Assembly (NCBI RefSeq): GCF_000717245.1
Contig: NZ_JNYQ01000007.1
Coordinates: 1 to 64,000 of the forward strand
From: Kitasatospora papulosa
GTDB taxonomy: Bacteria > Actinomycetota > Actinomycetes > Streptomycetales > Streptomycetaceae
Direction of reading: 5' to 3'
DNA length: 64,000 bases
Under the pieces are notes generated by a model. The model saw nothing but the letters and a program-made list of their open reading frames with translations, was not told where the DNA came from and searched no databases. Positions within the stretch are counted from its first letter, which is position 1; every line of letters starts with the position of its first letter. Below are positions 24,501 to 33,685 of the stretch, in pieces. A program made the translations under genes and the position numbers.

Positions 24501-24713
24501 ATGGCCGAAGGAACAGTGCAGGTATTCAGCGCCGAGAAGGGTTACGGATACATCCGCCCCAGTACGGGCGGGCCCGAAATCATCGTTCACTTCTCGGCGA
24601 TCGTCGAGGCATGTCCCGTGGGGCTCGTGGCGGGGCAGACGGTGAGCTTCGACATCGTCCAGCGCAGACGCGGGCCCGAGGCCGAGCGGGTACAGATCTC
24701 GGCACCTCGCTGA
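24501..24713 (+). CDS. Divergent cold-shock domain protein (70 aa)
   Basis: This is a single cold-shock domain that binds single-stranded RNA or DNA. RNP1 is KGYGYI where the usual form is KGFGFI, and RNP2 is IIVHFSAI where VFVHFSAI is usual, so the aromatic surface is altered though conserved in type. The C-terminus (GPEAERVQI) keeps the last strand. ATG 24501 is preferred to ATG 24495 because GAAGGG then has normal spacing. The 256 bp upstream carry no gene, only its leader and likely promoter. Confidence 0.88.
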   Translation: MAEGTVQVFSAEKGYGYIRPSTGGPEIIVHFSAIVEACPVGLVAGQTVSFDIVQRRRGPEAERVQISAPR

Positions 24714-24787
24714 GCCTGGGAGCGTGGGCCGGGACCGGCGCCGAGCAGGCCGGCACCACCGCCGGTGCGGCCGGCCGAGCGCGTGCG

Positions 24788-26407
24788 TCAGGGACGCCGC
24801 CCGGTGCGGTCGCGGTGGGTGAGCCGGTTCTGGAGATGGGACAGGGGGCGGGTGTGCCGTCCACGCAGGGCCGCCCTCGCCGCGTTGGCTCCGGGGGCCC
24901 CGTGGACTCCTCCACCGGGGTGCGCGGAGGCTGAGGCGAGGTAGAGGCCGGGGACAGGGGTCTCCGGCCGGCCGGTGCCCGGGGAGGGGCGGAAGACCAA
25001 CTGCTGGTGCATCGCCGTGGTGCCGCCGTTGATGGCGCCGCCGTGGAGGTTCGCGTCCATGCTCTCCATCGTCGGCGGGGAGAGGACGCGACGTGCCCTG
25101 ATGAGGCCGCGGAACCCGGGAGCGTACCGCTCGACCTGCGCCTCGACACGGTCGGCCATGACCTCCTGCTCCCGGCCGTCCCAGGAACCGGACAGCCCCT
25201 CGTCCCCGGCGTCCCCCCGCACGCGGTGCGGTACATGCGTGTAGGCCCACGCGGACTCGGTTCCCCCGGGTGAGCGGCCGGGGTCGGTCGTGGTCATCTG
25301 GCCGAAGAGGGCGAAGGGCCGGTCGGGGACGCGGCCCATGGCGATCTGCGCCGCGAACCGGGTGAGGCCGTCGACGCCCTCCGCCAGATGGACGGTTCCG
25401 GCGTGCGCCGCCTCCGGGCAGGCCCAGGGCACCGGGCCGTTCAGCGCCCAGTCGACCTTGAACGTGGCGAAGTCCCACTGGAAACGCTTCAGGTCGCCGA
25501 GCAGCCGCCCGGGCAGGTGCCGCTCGGGGACCAGGGAGCCGTACAGGGCCGGCGCGGACACATCGGCCAGGACCGCCCGGCGGGCAGCCACCTCCTCGCC
25601 GCTCCCCGTGCGGACGCCGACGGCCCGTCCACCGCGTACGACGACCTCGGTGACCTGTTCCCCGCAGCGGACGCTGCCGCCACGGCGTGCCAGGCGGCGG
25701 ACCAGCGCGCCGGTGAGCGCCCCGGAGCCGCCCGTGGGCACGGGAAAGCCGTAGGTCTGGGCGAGCATGGACATGAGCCAGCCGAAGCCCCCGCTGCCCG
25801 CCGATTCCGGGGCGAGGTCCGCGTGCAGGGCGTTGCCCGCGAGCAGGAGCCTGCCGCCCTCGCCCCGGAACTCCTCCTCGCCCAGTCGCCGCACCGGCAG
25901 CACCATCGTCCTGGCCAGCCGGAGCCCGCCGGCCGCGCGCAGCCGTAGCGCGAGGCGTGCCCCGGCGCGAAGTGGAGGGAAGGGAGTGAACAGGGCGTCG
26001 AGGATGTCGGGCCGCAGCCTCTCCCAGACCTCCCGCAGCTCCTGCCACGCCGCTCCGTCCCCTGGGGCGAACGCCTCCAGGCTCGCGGCGGTCTCCTCCG
26101 GATCGCGGCTGAGGACCGCGCAGCGGCCGTCCAGCAGCGGGTGGGCCAGAACCTTCGGCGCGTGGCTCCACTCCAGGCCCTCGCGTTCCAGACGCAGGCC
26201 GGCCAGCACGGGGGAGGCGGCGGCGAGGGGGTAGAAGGAGCTGAAGAGGTCGCTGGTGAAGTCCGGGTCGACCCCACGGTCGTGCCTGACCGCGCCTCCG
26301 GGCTCGTCCTGGGCCTCCAGGACCTCCACGCTCCAGCCCGCGTCGGCCAGCAGGTTGGCGGCGACCAGCCCGTTGGGGCCCGCCCCGATCACTACAGCGT
26401 CCGGCAT
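24788..26407 (-). CDS. FAD-dependent oxidoreductase, phytoene-desaturase-like
   Basis: This 539-residue flavoprotein has the dinucleotide-binding start VIGAGPNGLVAANLLADAG and an acidic residue after the second strand (EVLEAQDEPGGAVR). Later segments GWLMSMLAQTYGFPVPTGGSGAL and the C-terminal YLASASAHPGGGVHGAPGANAARAAL follow the phytoene desaturase / all-trans-retinol saturase pattern. The substrate is unknown. AGGAG lies ahead of the ATG. The SRPBCC gene is 62 bp upstream on the same strand; this pairing suggests one lipid- or isoprenoid-directed function. Confidence 0.9.
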   Translation of the reverse strand: MPDAVVIGAGPNGLVAANLLADAGWSVEVLEAQDEPGGAVRHDRGVDPDFTSDLFSSFYPLAAASPVLAGLRLEREGLEWSHAPKVLAHPLLDGRCAVLSRDPEETAASLEAFAPGDGAAWQELREVWERLRPDILDALFTPFPPLRAGARLALRLRAAGGLRLARTMVLPVRRLGEEEFRGEGGRLLLAGNALHADLAPESAGSGGFGWLMSMLAQTYGFPVPTGGSGALTGALVRRLARRGGSVRCGEQVTEVVVRGGRAVGVRTGSGEEVAARRAVLADVSAPALYGSLVPERHLPGRLLGDLKRFQWDFATFKVDWALNGPVPWACPEAAHAGTVHLAEGVDGLTRFAAQIAMGRVPDRPFALFGQMTTTDPGRSPGGTESAWAYTHVPHRVRGDAGDEGLSGSWDGREQEVMADRVEAQVERYAPGFRGLIRARRVLSPPTMESMDANLHGGAINGGTTAMHQQLVFRPSPGTGRPETPVPGLYLASASAHPGGGVHGAPGANAARAALRGRHTRPLSHLQNRLTHRDRTGRRP

Positions 26408-26469
26408 GACTCGCTCCTGGCTCGGTGCGCGGTTCCGCACGGGTGTGGCAGCTGGTCCCGGTGCCGGGT

Positions 26470-26943
26470 TCAGGTCGCGCGCGGCAGCGGACGCCCCGTG
26501 TCCGTGCCTACGTCCGCGTCCTCGCAGACGTGGGCGAGGCGCCCGAGCATCGCGCGGTGCCGCACCTGCTGCGCCACCTCCAGCAGGCCGTTGTGCAGAG
26601 CGCCCCCGGCTCCGCGCAGCGGGTGTTCGTCGAAGATGAGCAGGGTGTTCCCTCCCCAGGGCCGCAGCTCCATGGCGATCCTCGCCGTACCCAGCCGTCC
26701 GCTGTCCGCCTCCAGTTCGAGGACGGACGCCGGCTCGCTGCGCCGCACGACGGTCCGGTTGTGCAGGGTCAGGGGCCCGAGCCTGATCTCGTAGCGGAGG
26801 GCCGCCCCCACGTCCGGCCACCGTCCCTCGTCGGGCTCGGCGCGTGCCGTGCCGACGACCCAGTCCCCGTAGCGTTCCGCGTCGGAGAGGACCCGCCACA
26901 CGTCCTCGGGTGTCCTCCTGATGAGGCGGTGCCGTACGGCCAT
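26470..26943 (-). CDS. SRPBCC (START-like) ligand-binding protein
   Basis: This 157-residue protein has the Bet-v-1/START helix-grip layout: an N-terminal strand and helix (RHRLIRRTPEDVWRVLSDAE), YGDWVVGTA, several beta strands (LTLHNRTVVRRSE, ARIAMELRPWGGNTLLIFDEHP) and the long C-terminal helix (LLEVAQQVRHRAMLGRLAHVC). Such domains bind hydrophobic ligands. It is the first gene of a pair with the FAD oxidoreductase and may deliver or hold its substrate. Confidence 0.88.
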   Translation of the reverse strand: MAVRHRLIRRTPEDVWRVLSDAERYGDWVVGTARAEPDEGRWPDVGAALRYEIRLGPLTLHNRTVVRRSEPASVLELEADSGRLGTARIAMELRPWGGNTLLIFDEHPLRGAGGALHNGLLEVAQQVRHRAMLGRLAHVCEDADVGTDTGRPLPRAT

Positions 26944-27290
26944 GTCGTCCCTCCGCTGTTCGAAGTGCCGCGTCGCTCGCCGCGCGTTCCCACGCTAGGT
27001 CCCCTTACGCACTGCCGCACGGGGAGGAACGACCGCCGCCTCTTCGGCCGCTGCCTGACGGCACCGGGCTGTGGACGTTCGTACAGTGCCGCGTCCCGGC
27101 AGACGATGCCGCCTCGTACGTCCTCGGACCAGCGGCGACCCGCTACACGCGTCGTACACACTCCTCGAAGCCGCGGTCCGGTGCCCCCACGCCCTCACGC
27201 TGCGGGGGACTCGGGGCGAAGGCATGAAGGGTGCCTGACGGGCAACCAGGTGAGCTGTCGGTGACGATACGGCAGACAAAGGGGTCGGCG
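26944..27290. promoter_or_regulatory. 347-bp divergent intergenic region
   Basis: This region lies between the diverging SRPBCC and FUSC genes. I see no credible gene or strong hairpin in it. It should contain both promoters. In-frame GTG codons at 27231 and 27261 could extend the FUSC protein into it, but their ribosome sites are poor. Confidence 0.4.
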
Positions 27291-28481
27291 GTGCCCGAGC
27301 TCATGGGGAAGATCCGGCGGCAGTCCGGATACGAGTTCGCGGCAGTGCGAAGAAGTACGGGCAGGGCCCTGCGGCATTCCGGCCCCGAACGTGCGACCGC
27401 TGTCCAGGCACTCAAGGCGGCCGGCGCGGCCATGGCGGCCTGGGCGCTGGCGGCCTTCTGGATCGAGAGCCCCATGGCTCTGATGGCCCCGTGGACGGCC
27501 CTGGTCCTTGTCGACACGACGGTCTACCGGTCACTGCGTGCCTGCGTGCAGCAGATGGTGATCATCTCCGTCGGCGCCGTGTGGGCCTCGGCGGCGATGT
27601 ACCTCACGCGCGGCAGCACCTTACCGGCGATGGCCGTCTCGCTGCCTCCGCTCATGCTCATAGCGGGCTACCGAAGACTGGGTGCGCAGGGTGTCTACGG
27701 CGCGACGACGGCGTTGTTCGTGATCGCCTACGGCTCCTACCAGCCGGGGCAGATCGGTCATCGCCTTCTGGAGACGCTGATCGGCGCCGTCATCGGCCTC
27801 TCGGTCAATGCGTTCGTCCTGCCGCCCGTGCGTCTCAACGACGTCTGCGCCAACCTCCACTCCCTGGCCATGGAATGCGCAGGTCTGCTGCGAGCGATCG
27901 CGGACGGCCTGGAGGAACCGTGGGGCCCGAGTCAGGCGGAGGCGTGGGAGGACCGTGCGACCAGGCTTCACCGCGGCGTCCGAGCCGTCTCCGAGGCGCG
28001 GCACAAGACCGTCGAGAGCGTGCGTCTCAATCCGGGACGGCGTCTGCGCCGCCCCCACCGCACGCCTCCTCCGACACCGGACACCGACCGCCGGTGGCAG
28101 AGCGTCGTCCACCACCTCACGGCACTCACCCGCACGCTGTCCGGCGTGGCCGCCCGGTCCCATGGCCTCTCCGCACCGCCCGACCGGTTCACCAACGATT
28201 ACGCCGCGCTGACCCACGCCGTGTCACGACTGTGCCAGGAACAGGCCGAAGCGCTCGCGTGCCCCGGAAGCGGCAACGCGGAACCCGGCCACGGGCAGGC
28301 GGCCGAGGCATGGCGGCAGTACGAGCAGATGCTCGGCAGGCTGCAGACGCAGGCGGACCCCGCACGCACGGTGGTCAGCGGAGGGCTGCTCGTCGAGATC
28401 CGTCAGCTGCTGCTGTCCCTCACCCCGGCACAGGCACGTGACGTCTCATCGGGTCCCCGGGGCGCCCGCCCGGCTGCCTGA
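27291..28481 (+). CDS. FUSC-family (aromatic acid exporter-like) membrane protein
   Basis: This protein of about 396 residues has a cluster of membrane helices (from VQALKAAGAAMAAWALAAFW to LLETLIGAVIGLSVNAFVLPP) followed by a long cytoplasmic helical part, as in FUSC / AaeB-like efflux proteins. GTG 27291 has AAAGGGG six bases upstream; GTG 27231, GTG 27261 and ATG 27303 are alternatives. A TTA leucine codon at 27621-27623 suggests bldA-dependent, late expression. No membrane-fusion partner is adjacent, so the substrate and path remain unknown. Confidence 0.85.
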   Translation: MPELMGKIRRQSGYEFAAVRRSTGRALRHSGPERATAVQALKAAGAAMAAWALAAFWIESPMALMAPWTALVLVDTTVYRSLRACVQQMVIISVGAVWASAAMYLTRGSTLPAMAVSLPPLMLIAGYRRLGAQGVYGATTALFVIAYGSYQPGQIGHRLLETLIGAVIGLSVNAFVLPPVRLNDVCANLHSLAMECAGLLRAIADGLEEPWGPSQAEAWEDRATRLHRGVRAVSEARHKTVESVRLNPGRRLRRPHRTPPPTPDTDRRWQSVVHHLTALTRTLSGVAARSHGLSAPPDRFTNDYAALTHAVSRLCQEQAEALACPGSGNAEPGHGQAAEAWRQYEQMLGRLQTQADPARTVVSGGLLVEIRQLLLSLTPAQARDVSSGPRGARPAA

Positions 28482-28533
28482 CCGGGTGACGCGTGCGGAC
28501 CTGCCGATGAGGAGACCCCGCGTCGCCCCGCGG

Positions 28534-30366
28534 CTAGGTGCGGGGAAACATGCCTCCTGGCGTATGACCGTCGTCGTCGGCGGAGGGATGGACGGCCGTC
28601 ACTTCCCGTTCTCGGCCGTTCCACGAACGCCAGAGAGCCGCGTACGCGCCGTTCGCGGAGATGAGTTCGTCATGGGAACCGAGCTCGACGATCCGGCCGG
28701 CCTCCATGACGGCGATCCGGTCGGCATCGTGTGCCGTCTGGAGACGGTGCGCAATGGAGATCACCGTGCGGTCGGCGCGTACGGCGGCCATGGCACGCTC
28801 GGCCTGCCGTGCCGTCATGGGGTCGAGCAGCGCCGTCGCCTCGTCGAGGATCAGTGTGTGCGGATCGGCGAGATCGACCCGGGCCAGGGTGAGCTGCTGA
28901 GCCTGTGCGGCGTCCAGTCGCACTCCGCCCGGCCCGAGACGGGTCTCCAGTCCTTCCGCCAGTTCCCCCGCCCAGTCGGCCTCGACCCGGGCGAGCGCCG
29001 CGAGCATGGCGTGGTCGTCCGCCTCCGGCGCCGCGATCGCGAGGTTCTCCCGCAGGGTTCCCAGGAACACGTGGTGCTCCTGGGTGATCAGCACGATGCG
29101 GTTGCCGAGGGCACCCGCGGCGGAGAGGGCAGCCACCGGGACACCGCCCACGGTGACCGTCCCCGTACGGGGTGCTCCCACGCCGGACAGCAGCTTGCCC
29201 AGGGTCGACTTGCCCGCACCCGAGGCGCCGACCAGGGCCAGCCGCTCACCGGGACGCACCGTCAGGTCGATGCCGTCCAGCACGTCGTGCGTCCCCGAGT
29301 AGGCGAAGTGCACCCGGGAGACCTCGATGCGGTCGTCGGCCGGCCGGCGGGTGTCGGGGGCGGTCTCGCCGGTGACCAGGCCGACGCCCTCGATCCGGGC
29401 GAGGGACGCCCCACTGCGCTGGAGCTGCTCCACCCAGGTGAGTGCGCGGTCGAGGGGATCGACCAGCTGCCACATGTAGAGGCCGCCCGCCACCACCACG
29501 CCCAGGTCGACCGCACCGTCGAGGTAGGCCAGCCCTCCGGCCAGGAGCACCAGCGTCAGGGGCAGAGTGTGCGCGAAACCGGTCACCGGGAACAGCACCG
29601 TACGCAGGAACAGGGTGCGCCGGCCCGCTCGGTACGCCGCGTCGACGGCCTGGTCCGTGTGGAGCACCCGGTCCGCGCCCAGGCCGAACGCCTCCACGGT
29701 GTGGGCACCCTGGGCCGTGGCGTTCAGGGCCTCGGCGACGTCCGCACCGGCCGCGCCCTCCGTGAGATAGGCGTCCCTGGCCCTGGCGAGGTACCAGCGG
29801 GCGGCCCACCACACGAGGGGCATGCCGACGAGTGCGCACAACCCCAGCAGCGGATGCAGCAGGAACACCGCTGCGAAGATGAAGAGGGCCTGCACGGCTG
29901 CGAGGAACACGTCCGGTGCCGCGTTCCGCAGGGCGGAGGCCACCGTGGCGACGTCCACGGACGAACGGGTCACGAGATCGCCGGTGCCGACCTGTTCGAC
30001 CACACGGGCCGGCAGGGCGAGGGTCCGGTCGAGCACCTCCTCCCGCAGCCGTGCCAGGGCCCGTTCGCCGAACCGGTGGGAGTGGAAGCGGGCGTACCGG
30101 GTCAGCACCAGCTGGGTCACGGCGAAGCCGAGTACGCCGAGGGACAGCAGGTCGACCTCGGACGCGGTGATGTCACCCTGTTCGACCCCGGTGACGATGT
30201 CGCCCAGCAGCCATGGGCTCGCGAGGCCCGCGAGCGAGGCGAGGCAGGTCAGGAGGACGATGCCGGCCATCGCGCGCCCGTCGTCCTCGATCAGGGCCCG
30301 CACCGCCCGGCGGCCGGTCGCGCCGTCGGCGACGGGAAGGCGCGGTGTCTCCGGTGACGCGCTCAT
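28534..30366 (-). CDS. ABC exporter half-transporter, ATP-binding subunit with defective signature
   Basis: This 610-residue half-transporter has six N-terminal membrane helices and a C-terminal nucleotide-binding domain. Walker A is intact (GASGAGKST, about 376-384), as are Walker B (LILDEAT) and the H-loop (ISIAHRL). The signature that should read LSGGQ is LDAAQ (about 483). Its partner encoded upstream has the opposite defects, so only one composite ATP site should work in the heterodimer. Its ATG overlaps the partner's stop (ATGA). The substrate is unknown. Confidence 0.92.
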   Translation of the reverse strand: MSASPETPRLPVADGATGRRAVRALIEDDGRAMAGIVLLTCLASLAGLASPWLLGDIVTGVEQGDITASEVDLLSLGVLGFAVTQLVLTRYARFHSHRFGERALARLREEVLDRTLALPARVVEQVGTGDLVTRSSVDVATVASALRNAAPDVFLAAVQALFIFAAVFLLHPLLGLCALVGMPLVWWAARWYLARARDAYLTEGAAGADVAEALNATAQGAHTVEAFGLGADRVLHTDQAVDAAYRAGRRTLFLRTVLFPVTGFAHTLPLTLVLLAGGLAYLDGAVDLGVVVAGGLYMWQLVDPLDRALTWVEQLQRSGASLARIEGVGLVTGETAPDTRRPADDRIEVSRVHFAYSGTHDVLDGIDLTVRPGERLALVGASGAGKSTLGKLLSGVGAPRTGTVTVGGVPVAALSAAGALGNRIVLITQEHHVFLGTLRENLAIAAPEADDHAMLAALARVEADWAGELAEGLETRLGPGGVRLDAAQAQQLTLARVDLADPHTLILDEATALLDPMTARQAERAMAAVRADRTVISIAHRLQTAHDADRIAVMEAGRIVELGSHDELISANGAYAALWRSWNGREREVTAVHPSADDDGHTPGGMFPRT

Positions 30367-32144
30367 CGGCCCGTTCCCTCCTGGGCGTCGGACACCGGGA
30401 CGGACGGCAGGTCCGCGCCGGCGTCGCGGAAGACCAGCTCGCGGTAACGGGGCTGCCGTGCGAGCAGTTCACCGTGGGTCCCCACCGCCACCACCCGGCC
30501 GTCCACCAGCAGCGACACCCCGCTCGCGTGGCCCAGGACCAGCGGGGACGTGGTGACGACGAGGGTGGTGCGCCCCCGCCGCGCGGCCTCGACACGGGCG
30601 GCGACGGTGGCCTCGGTGTGCGCGTCCAGGGCCGAGGTCGGCTCGGCCAGCACCAGGATCTCGGGGTCGGCGAGAAGCGCCCGTACGAGCCGCAGCCGCT
30701 GCCGCTGACCACCGGACACGTCGGCGCCGCGGTCGCTCAGACGGGAGCCGAGGCCCCCGGGCCGTGACTCGACGATGTCCTCGGCCACGGCGGTGCGCAG
30801 CGCCCGCTCGACCTCGTCGTCGGAGTGCTCGCCCACGGAGACCGCCGCGCGCACCGGACCGCTGAAGAGGTAGGCGTCGTTGCCGGCGAGGAGGATGCGA
30901 CGGCGCACCTCCGCGAGATCCACGCCGGAGAGCGGGACGCCGCCCCAGGTGACGTCGGAGTCCGTGTAGCGGACCAGCCGGTCGACCACGGCGCGCGCCT
31001 CGTCGGACCGGGCGCTCACCAGGGCCGTCATCCTGCCGGCGGGAACGACCAGCCCGGAGGCCGGATCATGCAGGTCGGCGGGACCGCTCGGCGGGGGCAC
31101 CGGGGTCTCCCGGCTCTCCACGTCGGGCGTCAGCGCGAGGACGTCCGTCACCCGTCGCGCGGAGACGAGTCCGCGGGGGAGGTCGTCCGCGCCCTCGACG
31201 AAGAACGTCACCGGGGCCAGGAGAGCGGCGACGTAACCGTAGACGGCCACCAGGTCGCCGACCGTGATGGCGCCGTCGGCCGCCATCCGTGCGGCGATCC
31301 AGGTGACGAGGGCCAGGAAGAGGACCGGCAGACAGGCGCCCAGGGCCTGCACCCAGCTGGTGAGCGAGGCGACGCGGTACCCGTCGGCGAGCAGGGCCTG
31401 GGACCGTTCGCGGTAGCGGCGGGCGAGCACCGGCTTCCCTCCGACGCCGTTCAGCACGTGCAGGCCGGTGACGACGTCCACCGCCTGGGCGGTGAGGTCC
31501 CCCTGCTTCTGCCGGTAGGTCCCTTCGGCGCCGTGCAGCCTCTGCATCAGCGGGCCGACGGTCACGGCCAGCAGGGGGACGCCGAGCAGTACCACGAGCG
31601 CCAGCGGTGCGGAGATGCGGAACAGCAGCACGGCGGCCGCGGAGTAGGCGATCACCGCGCCCACACCCGGCCCGGTGACGGTCAGGGTCTGTGCGATCCG
31701 GCTCGTGTCCCCGGCCTGCAGATGCGTCAATTCACCAGCGGACACCTTGCCCGGCAGAGCCGCGCCGAGCCGGGTGACCTGCCTGACGACGACCTGCACC
31801 GTGCGGTACGCGGCGTCGACCCGGATCAGGGTCATCGTGCGGTGGCGCAGGATGCCGAGGACGGCGATGAGCGCGCCGACCGTGAGGAGGGCCGACACCC
31901 ACAGGACCAGTTGCCCCTTGTCTCCTGCCCTGAGGCCGCGGTCGACCGCCTGTGCCATGAGGTACGGCGGCAGCATCAGCGCGCACATCCAGGAGCTGCC
32001 CCACAGGGCTCCCAGAAGGACCCGGCCGCGCTGCCTCGTCACCAGCCACCACAGGAAACGCGCCGGGCCGCGGTGATCCGGTTCCCCGGGATCGGTGTCG
32101 GGGACCCGGTGCGCGTACGTACGCGGGTCCGGCCCTTCGCTCAC
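30363..32144 (-). CDS. ABC exporter half-transporter with degenerate Walker motifs
   Basis: This is the partner of the next gene. Six membrane helices are followed by a nucleotide-binding domain in which the Walker A position reads ALVSARSDEARAVV (about 372) and lacks the GxxGxGKS pattern and its lysine. Walker B is ILVLAEPTSALD with Ala in place of Asp, and the H-loop His is Thr (VVTTSP). The signature VSGGQRQR is intact (about 475). GTG 32144 (product begins VSEGPDPRT) is chosen as the start; an in-frame ATG at 32294 would add 50 unlikely residues. About 593 residues. Confidence 0.88.
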   Translation of the reverse strand: MSEGPDPRTYAHRVPDTDPGEPDHRGPARFLWWLVTRQRGRVLLGALWGSSWMCALMLPPYLMAQAVDRGLRAGDKGQLVLWVSALLTVGALIAVLGILRHRTMTLIRVDAAYRTVQVVVRQVTRLGAALPGKVSAGELTHLQAGDTSRIAQTLTVTGPGVGAVIAYSAAAVLLFRISAPLALVVLLGVPLLAVTVGPLMQRLHGAEGTYRQKQGDLTAQAVDVVTGLHVLNGVGGKPVLARRYRERSQALLADGYRVASLTSWVQALGACLPVLFLALVTWIAARMAADGAITVGDLVAVYGYVAALLAPVTFFVEGADDLPRGLVSARRVTDVLALTPDVESRETPVPPPSGPADLHDPASGLVVPAGRMTALVSARSDEARAVVDRLVRYTDSDVTWGGVPLSGVDLAEVRRRILLAGNDAYLFSGPVRAAVSVGEHSDDEVERALRTAVAEDIVESRPGGLGSRLSDRGADVSGGQRQRLRLVRALLADPEILVLAEPTSALDAHTEATVAARVEAARRGRTTLVVTTSPLVLGHASGVSLLVDGRVVAVGTHGELLARQPRYRELVFRDAGADLPSVPVSDAQEGTGR

Positions 32145-32309
32145 CTCGCACCATCGGGTGTGCGGGGAGCCGGTGTTCCACGCCCACCGGCCGTCGGTCG
32201 TGCGCCGCGGTGCCTGCGAGTGGAGATCATCGGTGTCATGCTTTTCGCTCGCCGTGGACTTGTCAAGGCCGCGTGGCGGCGGGGGCGAACGCATCGTGCC
32301 GACCCGGCC

Positions 32310-32346
32310 CGGGCCGGCCGCCGTGCCCGGACACGGGGCCGGCCCG
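32310..32346 (-). terminator. Hairpin between the LppX-like gene and the ABC genes
   Basis: CGGGCCGGC (32310-32318) pairs with GCCGGCCCG (32338-32346), with an inner CCGTG/CACGG stem. It lies just after the stop of the leftward LppX-like gene and upstream of the ABC pair, so it probably separates the two transcripts. Confidence 0.65.
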
Positions 32347-32357
32347 ACAGAACTCCG

Positions 32358-33128
32358 TCAGGACTGCGCCGGGCCCCGGCCGAGCACGGCGCTGACGTCC
32401 ACGGTGTCGTCCGCGGACGGCGTGGCCGTGGGGACCGGCTTGTCGAAGGCGGAGAAGTCGACGACCGCGTCCGCGCCGTCACCGCGCACGGTGATCCGCA
32501 CCGGGCGGTTCTCGCCTCCGGTGTCCACGTACGCCGTCAGCTCCTGCCCGTGCAGTGTTCTGGTGACGGGGACGGTGCGGACGCCGTCGACCGTCGTCAC
32601 CTTCCCCTTGGTGAAGGTCCCCGCGTTCGAGTCGGCGTTGTCGGAGACCAGTTTCTGAAAGGTGTCCAGGTCGCACGCGTCCACCACGGGCCGCAGCCTC
32701 GAGTCCGACGCCGAACCCTTCAGGTAGCGCCCGGCGAGGACGGACTCGAAGGTGGAGCCGCCGACCGGGACCTGGTTCTCCCAGAAGTCCGCGTCCGGTT
32801 TCACCCAGACCGAGTCGCCGTGCTTGATGATCTCCACCTTGCCCTTGCCCTCGCCCAGGTCGACTCCGCCCGCGCAGTTGCCGCTCCGGTCCAGGCCGAG
32901 GTCGACGGTCATCGGGGACCGGTCCTTCCCCAGGTCGCCCCGCGCACGCAGATGCAGGGACCCGACGTCCAGCAGGGCGTCACGTGAACGGTCGGCGATC
33001 TGCTGGGCGGGGAGCGATTCGATGTCGTCGTCCGCCTGCGCCACCGTGCCGACAGTGCCGCCGGTGACGGCGAGCAGGGCGACCGCCGCGCAGGCGGCGG
33101 CCCGTGTGGCGATGCGCTGTCCTGTCAC
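32358..33128 (-). CDS. Secreted LppX/LprG-like protein without a lipobox
   Basis: This 256-residue exported protein has an N-terminal signal peptide (TRAAACAAVALLAVTGGTVG, cut near VAQA) and then the LppX/LprAFG-type fold, judged from IADRSRDALLDVGSLHLRARG, the Lys/Asp-rich strands (KVEIIKHGDSVWVKPDADFW) and the YVDTGGENRPVRITV sheet. Members bind lipids at the cell surface in actinobacteria. The Cys of a lipobox is absent at the cleavage region, so this protein is probably released or held only by its partners. It reads divergently from the next small secreted protein. Confidence 0.82.
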   Translation of the reverse strand: MTGQRIATRAAACAAVALLAVTGGTVGTVAQADDDIESLPAQQIADRSRDALLDVGSLHLRARGDLGKDRSPMTVDLGLDRSGNCAGGVDLGEGKGKVEIIKHGDSVWVKPDADFWENQVPVGGSTFESVLAGRYLKGSASDSRLRPVVDACDLDTFQKLVSDNADSNAGTFTKGKVTTVDGVRTVPVTRTLHGQELTAYVDTGGENRPVRITVRGDGADAVVDFSAFDKPVPTATPSADDTVDVSAVLGRGPAQS

Positions 33129-33325
33129 CGCGCCTCCTCGGAACGTCCCTGTTCAGCGCCTTCTGGGGAGGAATTCACCCCTCCTGGCGAGCGTACGCCC
33201 GCGCGGGGTTGCCTGCCCGGCGGACCTGGAGTACGGAGGGTGAGGTTCGGCGCTGTTTTCGGCTACGGACGGTGGGGGAGAGCAGCCCTGAAGATCACCG
33301 GAACTCACCGGAACCAAGGGGAGAC

Positions 33326-33685
33326 ATGAAGAAGCTGTCCATGGGGAACGCCGTCCGCGCACTGGTCAGGGGGACGGCCGTCACCGGTCTGACCGTCGCG
33401 CTCGCCGTTCCGGCCACCGCGGCGGTGGCCGTCGCACCCGCCGCCGCGATTCCGCCCGGCCTGTCGTGCGACACCGGCAAGCACGCGATCGACGACTACA
33501 CCGGGTACGCGCTCTGCAGGAACGACGGATCCGCCACCCGGACCTTCTGGGTGCACCTGGTCTGCGGCTGGTCACCCGACGTGGACGGTGAGCACGTCAC
33601 GCTGAGGCCGGGCGAGTCCGGTCAGTCGACCGCCCACTGTGCGGGCCTCGGTACGGGGATCGGCGAGATCCACGTGCGCCCGTAG
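33326..33685 (+). CDS. Small secreted cysteine-containing protein (119 aa)
   Basis: No family is recognised. The protein starts with a typical signal peptide (lysines, then GTAVTGLTVALAVPATAAV) and leaves a mature part of about 80 residues with four cysteines (SCDTGKHA, YALCRND, LVCGWSP, AHCAGLG), likely in two disulfides. TRTFWVHLVCGW and VTLRPGESGQSTAHC suggest a small beta-sandwich. AAGGGGAGA precedes the ATG. It may be an extracellular or cell-wall factor. Confidence 0.8.
   Translation: MKKLSMGNAVRALVRGTAVTGLTVALAVPATAAVAVAPAAAIPPGLSCDTGKHAIDDYTGYALCRNDGSATRTFWVHLVCGWSPDVDGEHVTLRPGESGQSTAHCAGLGTGIGEIHVRP

Noticed and set aside
32145..32294. Fifty-residue N-terminal extension of the second ABC half-transporter
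   Set aside because: Its composition is unlike an exporter N-terminus and it would cover the likely promoter region; GTG 32144 gives the usual length.
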